Shown here one piece after another: positions 44,861 through 53,002 of a DNA stretch of 64,000 nt. The DNA is taken from the NCBI RefSeq assembly GCF_022213065.1, contig NZ_JAKLJA010000017.1:1-64000 (forward strand), read 5' to 3'. The notes under the pieces were generated by a model that was given only the letters and a program-made list of their open reading frames with translations, had not been told where the DNA came from and made no database searches. The stretch's first letter is position 1. Every line of letters begins with the position of its first letter. Source of the stretch: Paraburkholderia tagetis. Lineage in GTDB: Bacteria; Pseudomonadota; Gammaproteobacteria; Burkholderiales; Burkholderiaceae. The translations under genes were made by a program, and so were the position numbers.

Positions 44861-45569
44861 GTCAACCGCATTGAGTCCGCCGCCATCCACGAGACGGTGG
44901 CAGGAATGAATGGGCGGCGCTGCGGCGCCGTCTTTTTTGTGCGCCGATGCTGCGTGTTCAGCGTTGCGGAAGCGAATGACGAAACGTTCTGAAATGTGTG
45001 GCGTCAAACAGAGGTGGGTGATTCTGCTGTCATAATACCTGTGTGCAAAACGCCTACTTCATGAAATAGCACTTTTTATGTAGTTGAGAGGTGTTGGGAT
45101 AATTGCCGCGAAAAACGACTAGAAGATACGTGTTCGTAAGGCTTCGGACATTCCGTTTTTCCCTGACTGTATGAGTGATGAGCGGTGTGGGCCAGGCCAG
45201 GAAAGGCTTTCAGGCCGAATGACCGAGCAGGATATAGTACGAAAAATGGGATGTCCTGCTTGCGTGAATCAAAACCGAAACGTTTTTTTATTCTCCAATT
45301 GCCATTGAAAAGATCGCGTAGCAAGCTGAATTTGAAGCATTTTTATGACTGGCTGAACCTCTGAAACCGGTGCAATGCCGGTTTTGATGTTGCATTTGAG
45401 AAACATAAAGCCTGAATAAAAACCCTGATAGGGAATGCGTCGTCGCGGCAGTTCAATATTTTCCTTTTTATTTCAATGGCTTAGCTGCATGGCACCGCCT
45501 ATGCGTTGTGGCGCGGTGGATTGGCGTACTTAGCCAACCCGCCCCCCTACGTTTCGACAGGAGGTTCCT
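44861..45569. other. AT-richer leader before the Gly-rich gene pair
   Basis: 709 bp, clearly richer in A/T than the rest of the window. It contains the chemoreceptor terminator, a small hairpin at 45364-45383 (aaaccgg/ccggttt), many T runs, and at the right end a perfect AGGAGG 6 nt before the ATG at 45570. An 82-codon frame at 45076-45324 (-) looks non-coding. A long 5' regulatory region for the operon is likely, but I cannot identify the operators. Confidence 0.6.
44915..44939 (+). terminator. terminator of the chemoreceptor gene
   Basis: cggcgc / gcgccg stem with loop tgcg, followed by tctttttt. Confidence 0.8.
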
Positions 45570-46802
45570 ATGCGCAAGACTCTATTCGCGTCCGCTGCGG
45601 TCCTCGCTCTAGGCTTTAGCGGTTACGCAATGGCAAATCCATGCAGTGATGGCAGCAGATCCTGCGACCAGCGGTCGACATCCGGCGATAACTCGCTGAC
45701 CAGCAGTGCTGCGTCGACTCAAGCGTCGACGAGCGGCAGTAACGCCAACGAGATCGCCTCCGGTGCCTCTCTCTGGCAGAACAGCGGCAACAGCACGAAG
45801 GTTGTCGCATTGAGCAGGCTTGATGGCGTAGTGACCGGTGTCAGTGTTTCTAACATTGGCAACCAGGCCGCTAACTTCGGCAGCGCCCAGGGTGGCGCCG
45901 GCGGCAAGGGTGGTAACGGCTACGGCGGCCGCGCCGTGGGCGGCAACGGTGGCAATGGCGGCGCAGGCGGCAGCGGCGGCAGCGGCGGCAGCGCGCTCAA
46001 TGGCAGCGCTACGGCCGGTAATGCCAGTAACGGCGGCGCAACTGCTGGCGACGGCAATGCGGGCAACGGCGCGAGGGGAGGCAGCGCTCTAGCCGGTGGT
46101 ACGCAAGGCGGTAATGGCAGCGGCCGTGGCGGTTGGGCTGCGGCGGGCAGCCTTGCGGCTGGCGGCGCTTCTGCTGGCCTGGGTGGCAGCGCAGGCGCCA
46201 GTGGTGGTAGCGGCGGCAGCGGTGGATTTGGTGGAGATGGCGGCGGCGCTCATGCGAGCCGTGGGTCGACCGCGACATCGACATCGCCTGGTGGCGCTGG
46301 TGGTGCTGGCGCTGCAGGTGGCTCGGGCAGCGGCACGGGTGGCTCAGTCGCCAGTGCTGGCGGCGCGGGCACGACCGGCGCGAGCACGGCAACGGGCGGC
46401 GCGGGCACGGGCAGCGGCGGTGCCGGCGGTGCAGCAACGGCGGTGGCGGGTAATGGCGCTGCAGGCGGTACGGGCACGGGCGGTAGCGCGACGAACGGTG
46501 GCTCGAGCACCATGGCCAGCAACGGCAGCGCAACCGCGGGCGTTGGCGCGACAGGCGCAGCAGGCGGTGCAGGCGGTGCAGGCGGTACGGGCAATGGTGG
46601 CGTAGGCAACGGAGCGGTCGGTGGTGCCGGCGGCGCTGGTGGAGCCAATGCCGTCAACGCAGGCACGTTCGACATGGCCAATTCGATGACGGGTGCAGCC
46701 CAGTCCGCAGCAGGCATCGTGGTCATGAGCCAGAACAGCGGTATGGCATCGCTTGTGCAGCAGGCCGTTACGGTGCAGGCGAACTTGACCGTTGGCCATT
46801 AG
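45570..46802 (+). CDS. secreted Gly/Ala-rich repeat protein, copy 1 (410 aa)
   Basis: Signal peptide MRKTLFASAAVLALGFSGYAMA then NPCSDGSRSCDQRS with two cysteines conserved in the paralogue. Residues 36-105 form an Asn/Ser/Thr-rich head (SNANEIASGASLWQNSGNST, VSNIGNQAANFGS). Residues ~105-360 are almost wholly Gly/Ala/Ser/Asn/Thr in GG-x-GG runs. The last ~45 residues are a conserved tail (NAGTFDMANSMTGAAQSAAG, NSGMASLVQQAVTVQANL). Low complexity, export and neighbours suggest a surface fibre or matrix subunit; no enzyme motif. Start set by AGGAGG. Function unproven. Confidence 0.85.
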   Translation: MRKTLFASAAVLALGFSGYAMANPCSDGSRSCDQRSTSGDNSLTSSAASTQASTSGSNANEIASGASLWQNSGNSTKVVALSRLDGVVTGVSVSNIGNQAANFGSAQGGAGGKGGNGYGGRAVGGNGGNGGAGGSGGSGGSALNGSATAGNASNGGATAGDGNAGNGARGGSALAGGTQGGNGSGRGGWAAAGSLAAGGASAGLGGSAGASGGSGGSGGFGGDGGGAHASRGSTATSTSPGGAGGAGAAGGSGSGTGGSVASAGGAGTTGASTATGGAGTGSGGAGGAATAVAGNGAAGGTGTGGSATNGGSSTMASNGSATAGVGATGAAGGAGGAGGTGNGGVGNGAVGGAGGAGGANAVNAGTFDMANSMTGAAQSAAGIVVMSQNSGMASLVQQAVTVQANLTVGH

Positions 46803-46818
46803 CCAGCAGGAGGCTCTC

Positions 46819-48051
46819 ATGCGAAGAACGCTAATGGCGACGGCTGCGGTGCTGGCTCTTGGGGTGAGCGGGTATGCGATGGCGAACCCCTGTAGCGATA
46901 ACGCCCAGTCCTGCGATCAGAGGTCCACGTCCGGCGCGAACACGCTGTCCAGTTCCGCAAGCTCCGGCCAGACCTCGACGGTTGGTGACAACGCCAACGA
47001 GATCGCGAAGTACGCCAATGTGAGGCAGGACTCCTTTAACAGCACGAAAACCGTGGCGCTGAGCACGCTGGACGGTTCGGTAACAAACCTGGGCGTCTCA
47101 GGCATCGGCAACCAGGCCGGTAACTTCGGCAGTGCCGCAGGCGGCAATGCAGGCAGCGGCGGCAAGGGCTACGGCGGCAGGGGCGTTGGTGGCAATGGTG
47201 GCAACAGCGGCGCGAGCGGCAGCGGCGGCAATGGCGGTACCGCGGCTAACGGCAGCGCTGCGGCAGGCAGTGCCACCAATGGCAGCGCGTCAGCTGGCGT
47301 TGGCAATGGCGGCGACGGCGGACGTGGCGGCAACGCAAGTGCGGGCGGCACCCAGGGGGGCAGTGGCTCTGGGAGTGGCGGTAACGCAGGAGCCGTGGGT
47401 GTAGCGTTGGGCGGCTTGGCGGCAGGCGCAGGCGGAAACGCCCGGGCGAGCGGCGGCAACGGCGGCTCGGGTGGCGCCGGCGGCGACGGCGGCGGCGCTC
47501 ATGCCTACCGCGGCTCGACCGCTAGCGCATCGTCGGGCGGCGGCGCAGGCGGCGCGGGCGGTGCTGGCGGTTCCGGCACCGGCACGGGCGGCGCAGCCGC
47601 TGTCGCGGGCGGTGCGGCCACAACTGGCGCGAACGCTGCAACAGGCGGAGCGGGTAGCGGTACCGGCGGTAATGGCGGTGCGGCGACCGCAGTGGCTGGT
47701 GCAGGTGGTGCTGGCGGTACGGGCACCGGCGGCAGCGGCAGCAACGGCAGCGCGTCGTCTAGCGCCCATAACGGCAATGCAACCGGAGGCAACGGTGCAG
47801 CCGGAGCAGTGGGCGTAGCTGGCGCAGCTGGCGCTACCGGTACCGGCGGTGTCGGTAATGGTGGCACCGGTGGAGCGGGTGGTGCAGGTGGCGTCAACTC
47901 CGTCAATGCTGGCACGTTCGACATGGCCAACTCGATGACAGGTGCGGCCCAGTCCGCAGCCGGCATCTCCGTCATGAGCCAGAACAGCGGCATGGCATCG
48001 CTGGTACAGCAGGCCGTTACCGTGCAGGCGAACTTGACTGTCGGGCATTGA
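46819..48051 (+). CDS. secreted Gly/Ala-rich repeat protein, copy 2 (410 aa)
   Basis: Tandem paralogue of the gene before, 16 bp after it and exactly the same length. Signal peptide MRRTLMATAAVLALGVSGYAMA, NPCSDNAQSCDQRS, a head with DNANEIAKYANVRQDSFNST and SGIGNQAGNFGSAAGG, a long GG-rich centre, and a tail nearly identical to copy 1 (NAGTFDMANSMTGAAQSAAG...). The centre differs in sequence but not in style. AGGAGG lies 6 nt upstream. The pair is probably co-transcribed and could form a two-subunit polymer. Confidence 0.85.
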   Translation: MRRTLMATAAVLALGVSGYAMANPCSDNAQSCDQRSTSGANTLSSSASSGQTSTVGDNANEIAKYANVRQDSFNSTKTVALSTLDGSVTNLGVSGIGNQAGNFGSAAGGNAGSGGKGYGGRGVGGNGGNSGASGSGGNGGTAANGSAAAGSATNGSASAGVGNGGDGGRGGNASAGGTQGGSGSGSGGNAGAVGVALGGLAAGAGGNARASGGNGGSGGAGGDGGGAHAYRGSTASASSGGGAGGAGGAGGSGTGTGGAAAVAGGAATTGANAATGGAGSGTGGNGGAATAVAGAGGAGGTGTGGSGSNGSASSSAHNGNATGGNGAAGAVGVAGAAGATGTGGVGNGGTGGAGGAGGVNSVNAGTFDMANSMTGAAQSAAGISVMSQNSGMASLVQQAVTVQANLTVGH

Positions 48052-48090
48052 AAGACAGCTTTATTCAAGCATGAATTCCGGGGGGCAGGT

Positions 48091-48122
48091 GCCGTGGGGC
48101 GCGCAACAAGGCGCTCCACGGC
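48091..48122 (+). terminator. strong hairpin between Gly-rich genes and downstream genes
   Basis: A 12-bp stem with one G-U pair (gccgtggggcgc / gcgctccacggc) and 8-nt loop, followed by aatttccc. It could partially terminate or stabilise the transcript so that the two Gly-rich subunits are made in excess over the genes that follow. Confidence 0.6.
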
Positions 48123-48244
48123 AATTTCCCAACGCCCGTGCGAATGGCGTGGCCGTTGCATTTGCGGCAATTCGCGAGGCGGGGTCTCAGATATCCGGAT
48201 TCTGTGCGGTCGACGCTGACTGCACATGGCCCAAGGAGACGTCC

Positions 48245-48694
48245 ATGCAAGTGCAGAAGAGAGTTTCCCTGCTCGTCGTTCCAGTCGTGATTGCCATGCA
48301 GGGTTTGGTCGCCTATGCGGCGGACGACGCGCAATCGTCGCAACAACGGGCACAAGCCGGTGTAACTGGCGTGGCCGTACCTGCGGGTGGTGTCGAATCC
48401 GCAACGCCTGCAGCGACGGCCACCGTATCTCACGACGCGCAGCAGCCGAGCTTTGGCGTGGCGATGACAGATGAACAGTTGGATGAACATCGCGGCGGCG
48501 ATGCGCTGGTGGGGCAGAATTTTTTGAATGGCACGCTTTCGGATAACGTCGCCAACAAAGTGGTGACGGGCTCGAACACGATCAGCGACGGATCGTTCTC
48601 GAATTCGAGCGGCTTGCCGACCGTCATCCAGAACACGGGTGCGAATGTACTGATCCAGAACGCTACGGTGTTGAACGTGCGTTTCGGGAACTAG
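48245..48694 (+). CDS. small exported protein with internal double-glycine motif
   Basis: 149 aa; AAGGAGA decides the start. Signal peptide to about residue 25 (VAYA), an Ala/Gln/Thr-rich proregion, then TDEQLDEHRGG at residues 75-85, which fits the bacteriocin-type leader consensus (hydrophobic at -12, Leu at -7, Gly-Gly at -2/-1). The 64 residues after it are Asn/Ser/Val-rich (SDNVANKVVTGSNTISDGSF, IQNTGANVLIQNATVLNV) like a fibre or nucleator component. The next gene, 3 bp on, is a C39 peptidase, the family that cuts after such motifs. No known family name recognised. Confidence 0.8.
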   Translation: MQVQKRVSLLVVPVVIAMQGLVAYAADDAQSSQQRAQAGVTGVAVPAGGVESATPAATATVSHDAQQPSFGVAMTDEQLDEHRGGDALVGQNFLNGTLSDNVANKVVTGSNTISDGSFSNSSGLPTVIQNTGANVLIQNATVLNVRFGN

Positions 48695-48697
48695 GCA

Positions 48698-49384
48698 ATG
48701 AAGCACATTGCAGCGTATCTCGCGTTCGCGTTCGGCTGCTGTTTGCCGGCCGCACACGCCGACCCTATCGACGTCACCGATCCGTCGGGCGGCTATTACT
48801 CGCTGCATGTGACGAGCCTGAAGGAAGCCCGCTTCAAGCGGACCATCAGGCAGCAATACGATTTCAGTTGCGGTTCAGCGGCAGTGGCGACCCTGCTTAC
48901 GTATCAATACGATTATCCGGTGACCGAGCAGCAGGCGTTCGTCGAAATGTTCGAGCACGGCAATCAGGACAAGATTCGTCGGGAAGGTTTCTCGCTGCTC
49001 GATATCCGAAACTTCCTGATGTCGCGCGGCTTTGAGGCTGACGGCTATGAGGTGCCGCTCGAAAAGCTCAACCAGACGACCACACCCGCGATCGCGCTGA
49101 TCGTCGAGCACGGATACCACCACTTCGTGGTCATCAAGGGCGTGCGCAACGGGCGTGTGCTGATTGGCGATCCGGCCACCGGCACGCGGGCGCTGTCGCA
49201 GGAGAGTTTTGAGCAAGAGTGGCAGGACCATGTAGTGTTCGTCATTCACAACAGGCATGAAATGGCGAGGTTCAACGATCCACGTGACTGGCATGTCGCA
49301 CCGGCAGCGCCGCTTTATACCGCCATTCCGCGCGAAGGTCTGTTCAACGTGGTCGTACCGAAACTCGGTCCAGGTGAATTCTGA
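48698..49384 (+). CDS. stand-alone exported C39-family cysteine peptidase (FapD-like)
   Basis: 228 aa. Signal peptide MKHIAAYLAFAFGCCLPAAHA places it in the periplasm. The C39 catalytic set is intact: Q52 and C58 in RQQYDFSCGSAAVATLL, H142 in GYHHFVVIKGV, D158 in LIGDPATG. There is no membrane or ATPase domain, so unlike bacteriocin exporters the peptidase is separate, as in FapD of the Pseudomonas functional-amyloid operon. It is flanked on both sides by exported proteins with Gly-Gly motifs, its likely substrates. Confidence 0.9.
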   Translation: MKHIAAYLAFAFGCCLPAAHADPIDVTDPSGGYYSLHVTSLKEARFKRTIRQQYDFSCGSAAVATLLTYQYDYPVTEQQAFVEMFEHGNQDKIRREGFSLLDIRNFLMSRGFEADGYEVPLEKLNQTTTPAIALIVEHGYHHFVVIKGVRNGRVLIGDPATGTRALSQESFEQEWQDHVVFVIHNRHEMARFNDPRDWHVAPAAPLYTAIPREGLFNVVVPKLGPGEF

Positions 49385-49392
49385 GGACAGCG

Positions 49393-50133
49393 ATGAAATC
49401 CAGACACCTGAAGCTTGCCGGCATTGTCACCGTGATAGGTGGCAGCATGTGCTCGTTCGAAGCAGGCGCGGCCGTAAGCGATTCGCCGGCGATCGCAACC
49501 GGTCCGGTCAGGACGATGCAGGGCGCGCCACAAGACGTGGCGGATGCAACGAATGTCACAACCGTGCCACCGCGACATGTCGCGGCAACGGCGCCACCAT
49601 CTGCGCCACCATCGGCGTCAACATCGGCGCCCGACGCCATGACGGATGGCAGGCATTCGGTCAGCAGGGCAGTGGAATCGATATCGGCGCCGGAGGATGC
49701 CGACCCGGCGTGGTCGTCAGCCAATCTCGTGGCGGTGAGTGAGCGCCGCCTCGATGACATGCGTGGCGGGTTCGACTTGCCATCCGGCCTGGTGGTGTCG
49801 TTCGGCATCTCGCGTGCCGCATTCGTGAACGGCAATCTTGTCGCGCAGACCAGCTTCAACATTCCGAATGTCGCCAATATGACGGCCCAGCAGGCGCAGA
49901 TGCTGGCGAGTGCGAACACTGGAGCGCTAGTCCAGGTCGGACCCAACAACTCCGTGCAACAGGGGGCGCTGCCCGGCATGACTGGCTCGGTGATCCAGAA
50001 CACGTTGAGCGGCCAGCAGATACAGGCGCTTACGACGATCAATACGAGTGTGAACTCGCTTGGCGCGTTCAAGGCGATGAACTTCCTTTCGACATTGAAC
50101 AGCTCACTCGCCGGCGCGGTGCGCCCTCGCTAG
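49393..50133 (+). CDS. exported protein with internal double-glycine motif
   Basis: 246 aa, 8 bp after the peptidase gene, with GAGGACAG as ribosome site. Hydrophobic signal-like N-terminus (LKLAGIVTVIGGSMCSFEAGA), a long Pro/Ala/Thr-rich proregion, then VSERRLDDMRGG at 115-126, a very good match to the Gly-Gly leader pattern. The remaining 120 residues start FDLPSGLVVSFGISRAAFVN and end Gln/Asn/Thr-rich (SVIQNTLSGQQIQALTTINT). Shares the IQNT pattern with the 149-aa protein. Probable secreted accessory or minor subunit. Confidence 0.8.
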   Translation: MKSRHLKLAGIVTVIGGSMCSFEAGAAVSDSPAIATGPVRTMQGAPQDVADATNVTTVPPRHVAATAPPSAPPSASTSAPDAMTDGRHSVSRAVESISAPEDADPAWSSANLVAVSERRLDDMRGGFDLPSGLVVSFGISRAAFVNGNLVAQTSFNIPNVANMTAQQAQMLASANTGALVQVGPNNSVQQGALPGMTGSVIQNTLSGQQIQALTTINTSVNSLGAFKAMNFLSTLNSSLAGAVRPR

Positions 50134-50184
50134 AAGTGCTGGCGCAGGCTCGCGGGGACGTGGGGACGTAGGCTTCGGATTGGG

Positions 50185-51630
50185 TCAGAACGACATCGGC
50201 ACACGCAGCGTGAGCGTGAGGTCCGGCGTGTCGCGTGTGAGGCCGGCGCCGATCGAGAAGTTGAGCGTGGTCTTTGGCGTGACCCGGTAGGAATATCCGA
50301 TCAGCAGCGTGCCGAGAACGACGCGCACCGAGCCAGGCACCGTTTGTCCATTCTGCGAGGTCGGCAACACGATGCTCTGGTCGTAGCCGATACTGACCGA
50401 CGCCTTCTCGTTCAACGAAAGGCCCATACCGATGTTGAATCCCCAGATATCGCCCGGCTGAATTTTGCCGAGAAACTCGGTTTGTCCATTGAGCAGCGTG
50501 AGACGCTCGTCCTTGCCGAAGCTGTGCAGGTAGCTGAAGTTGCCGAAGAACACGACCGGGTCGGTCGGGAACAGCCACGTAAGGCCGGGTTGGATTGCGA
50601 GGAAACCCGAGCCGGTCGGTTGCTGCAGCGGAAGGCCCGTGTTCGCGGTCGTGCCTGAAACACAGGACACCACACAATCGGTCACAACGTCGAACGGGCT
50701 CTTGCCCGTCGCAGTCTTCAAGCGCAGCCAGCCGACGTAGTAGAACTTGTCCGGACCACCTTGATTGAACTGATAGCGCAGCGTCATTTCGACGTCGCCG
50801 ATGCCGTGGCCGTCGCTGCTGATCGTGGTATTGGCGGCCGTGCCGACGAAGGGCTGGCGCGCGACGACATCGTTGGTCTGGTACACGTACGGCACGCGGA
50901 CCTCGAACTCCATCCGGTTCGTGATCCCGTAGCGCAATGCGACGCCCCCTGTTAGCGTCGTCGTCTTCACCTCGTTCACATTGATGAGCCCGATCAGAAG
51001 TGCAGGAATGATCGTGTACCCAACGAGTGAAATCTGGTTTTCCGACGCATAGCCGAACTGGAAGTACGGCTCGACGACGAACGTATGGCGTGGCGTGAGC
51101 ACGCCGGGCTGATCGAAGATCGGTGCGACGGCTGGTGGGCGCGTGTCCGCGACGGGTGCCTGGCCGACTGGCGTCGCCTGTGTACCTTGCTGGGACGTGT
51201 TGCCGGCATTGGCGCCTGCGCCCTGGTCGCCCTGCGCGAGCGCGCCGGGTTGCGCGTTTGCGGGCGCGCCGGCCTGCGACGCCTGATCGGCCTGGACTGC
51301 CTGAGCGGCGGCGGTTGCGCCACCGGTTGCTGCGTCGCCTACTGGCAAACCGTTGGCGTCTGTGCCACCCGTTGCTCGCTTGCTTTCAAGCTGGCCTGCA
51401 TTCAGTGCACGGCTGAGCCGTAGATAGTTCGCCTCTTCGTCAGCCAGTTTGTGCTTGAGCGCCTCAAGTTCTTTGAGGCGCTGATCGACTTCGTCGCGTA
51501 GTGCTTTGATGTTCACCTGGTCAGCCTGCACGGCCTGCGTTTCGAGCGACTGCGCGTGCGCTTCGACGCTGAATGCCACCAGTGCTGCGTAACCGATGGC
51601 GCTGATCTGTCGAAATGGCACGCACTTCAT
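50185..51630 (-). CDS. outer membrane protein with N-terminal coiled coil and beta-barrel (FapF-like)
   Basis: 481 aa from ATG 51630 (GGAGA 7 nt upstream). Signal peptide ending EAHA, coiled coil about 25-75 (IKALRDEVDQRLKELEALKH), an Ala/Gln/Gly-rich linker, then from ~170 a barrel (LTPRHTFVVEPYFQFGYASE, GYTIIPALLIGLINVNEVKT, LRYGITNRMEFEVRVPYVYQ) ending in Phe (TLRVPMSF). This order is that of FapF, the trimeric channel secreting Fap amyloid. Convergent with the other genes, so under its own promoter. Confidence 0.82.
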   Translation of the reverse strand: MKCVPFRQISAIGYAALVAFSVEAHAQSLETQAVQADQVNIKALRDEVDQRLKELEALKHKLADEEANYLRLSRALNAGQLESKRATGGTDANGLPVGDAATGGATAAAQAVQADQASQAGAPANAQPGALAQGDQGAGANAGNTSQQGTQATPVGQAPVADTRPPAVAPIFDQPGVLTPRHTFVVEPYFQFGYASENQISLVGYTIIPALLIGLINVNEVKTTTLTGGVALRYGITNRMEFEVRVPYVYQTNDVVARQPFVGTAANTTISSDGHGIGDVEMTLRYQFNQGGPDKFYYVGWLRLKTATGKSPFDVVTDCVVSCVSGTTANTGLPLQQPTGSGFLAIQPGLTWLFPTDPVVFFGNFSYLHSFGKDERLTLLNGQTEFLGKIQPGDIWGFNIGMGLSLNEKASVSIGYDQSIVLPTSQNGQTVPGSVRVVLGTLLIGYSYRVTPKTTLNFSIGAGLTRDTPDLTLTLRVPMSF

Positions 51631-52270
51631 GGGCTTCTCCATGTCACGCTTGCAGTTCTACTTCGATTCACTTCGACAACAGACATACGCCGGCGACGTA
51701 TCACTTCAAGCCGCGGACGCCGGGCATGGACGAGAACCCATGAAGACATGCCGCCATGCGGCGACATCGTGTGCGCTCGACTTTGCGTGCGAAAGCGTCG
51801 GTACCGTCACCGTGTTTCGCTATCAGCACCCGGGTTTTCGCAGAGCGATCCGTCAAATAGCACGAACTTCATGCGCATGATGTTTTCGAATCCGTGCGAA
51901 GAATACAAGGCCAACGAGGTGCTCGTCTGTGCGCTCGACCGCATCCTGATTCCGCATGTGGGCCAGAGACAGACCTCGTCGACTTTGATGGTGCGTCTAG
52001 CCGGCTTTTCTGGCGCGAATCCGTTTGCGTTGAACGTAACCCGTTGTGCGTGTCTGTGCGGCATAGCACATTGCTTTGCGAACGAAGCGGCACTCAACAT
52101 GCACGAAGAGAGCGGTTCCTTGTTAAGGGTGAGTTCTTCGCGTACTCGGCGAGCGCGTGGTCACCTTGCCCAATGACCATTAGCCTCCCCATGTTCATCT
52201 CGTGAGTCCGCACTGTGCCGCCCCATTTTTTCATCTTGATATGAAACTGAAAGGTTGCACAATTAAAGCC
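51631..52270. other. intergenic region upstream of the FapF-like gene
   Basis: About 640 bp between divergent units. The frames open here (for example 51556-52176 + and 51807-52100 -) have Cys/Arg/His-rich products with no family features, and I do not accept them. The right end runs into the ArsR remnant. Must hold the promoter of the FapF-like gene, which I could not locate. Confidence 0.5.
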
Positions 52271-52409
52271 ATGAACGACACCGCCGTTTCAGTACCGATT
52301 GGCGAAATCGCCGCGCGCAGGATCGGCAAATTCGAACGTCCGCGTGGGCGTGCTCGTCGAGCTCAAACGCTCACTCGAAGGAGAAGGAGGCAGCTATGAG
52401 CAGCAGTGA
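52271..52409 (+). pseudogene. remnant of an ArsR-family repressor gene
   Basis: From the ATG at 52271 the product reads MNDTAV then directly SVPIGEIAARRIGKFERPR, which is the typical C-terminal end of the ArsR regulators paired with SRPBCC genes. The ~75-residue helix-turn-helix core is missing. After about 52345 the family sequence continues in the next frame (VLVELKRSLEGEGGSYEQQ, stop at 52407-52409), so there is also a frameshift. The remnant overlaps the SRPBCC start. Confidence 0.65.
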
Positions 52410-52911
52410 AGGTCGCGCGGCCGGCGCAGGTGGCCCGAGTGGCCCGAGTGGCGCGACGGGTGAATCGACGTTCGTCTACGTCACGTTCATCCGCACCACG
52501 CCGCAAGCGCTATGGGAAGCGCTCACCAGCCGCGCATACACGGAGCGCTACTGGTTCGGCATGCATCACGAGTGCGACTGGCGGGCGGGCTCGTCGTGGT
52601 CGCTACGTTTTGCCGATGGCCGCGTGGCCGATTCGGGCGAGATCGTCGAGTCGGGCGCGCCGCATCGCCTCGTGATCTGCTGGCGCAACATGTTTCGCCC
52701 GGAACTGTACGCCGAGGGCGATTCCGTGTGCACGTTGCAGATCGAGCAGGTGGAGTACGCCGTGAAGCTCACGGTCACGCACTGCATGGAGCGTCCTGGC
52801 TCGAAGTTCATCGAGGCGGTGTCGGGCGGCTGGCCGCGCATCCTGTCGAATCTAAAGACGCTGCTGGAGACGGGCGAGGCACTGATGCCGCTCGTCGCGA
52901 CGGACGACTAA
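52396..52911 (+). CDS. SRPBCC (AHSA1-like) domain protein
   Basis: 171 aa. Hydrophobic-ligand-binding START-like fold: TFVYVTFIRTTPQALWEALT, YWFGMHHECDWRAGSSWSLR and VTHCMERPGSKFIEAVSGGW (in pieces). The first 20 residues are Gly/Ser/Pro-rich. GAAGGAGG lies close upstream. Usually the second gene of an ArsR-SRPBCC pair that autoregulates; here the ArsR gene is broken, so expression is probably constitutive or otherwise controlled. Ligand unknown. Confidence 0.88.
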   Translation: MSSSEGRAAGAGGPSGPSGATGESTFVYVTFIRTTPQALWEALTSRAYTERYWFGMHHECDWRAGSSWSLRFADGRVADSGEIVESGAPHRLVICWRNMFRPELYAEGDSVCTLQIEQVEYAVKLTVTHCMERPGSKFIEAVSGGWPRILSNLKTLLETGEALMPLVATDD

Positions 52912-53002
52912 CGCAGCAAGAGCGGGGCGCCATGGCCGAGGCGGCGGTGCGCGCCTCGCTTTGCGGGTGATTCCGGCACGGGCCGCCAAAGGGCCCGGCG
53001 AA

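Noticed and set aside
45076..45324. 82-codon minus-strand frame in the AT-richer leader
   Set aside because: No ribosome site, no recognisable motif, and composition is that of non-coding sequence.
46009..46726. Pro/Ala- and Arg/His-rich frames opposite or overlapping the Gly-rich genes
   Set aside because: Low-complexity GGN codons keep other frames open; only the plus frames have signal peptides, AGGAGG sites and a conserved tail.
51556..52176. 206-codon plus-strand frame starting inside the FapF-like gene
   Set aside because: Starts antisense to a real gene and is Cys/Arg/Ser-rich without domain pattern; no conserved-looking stretch.
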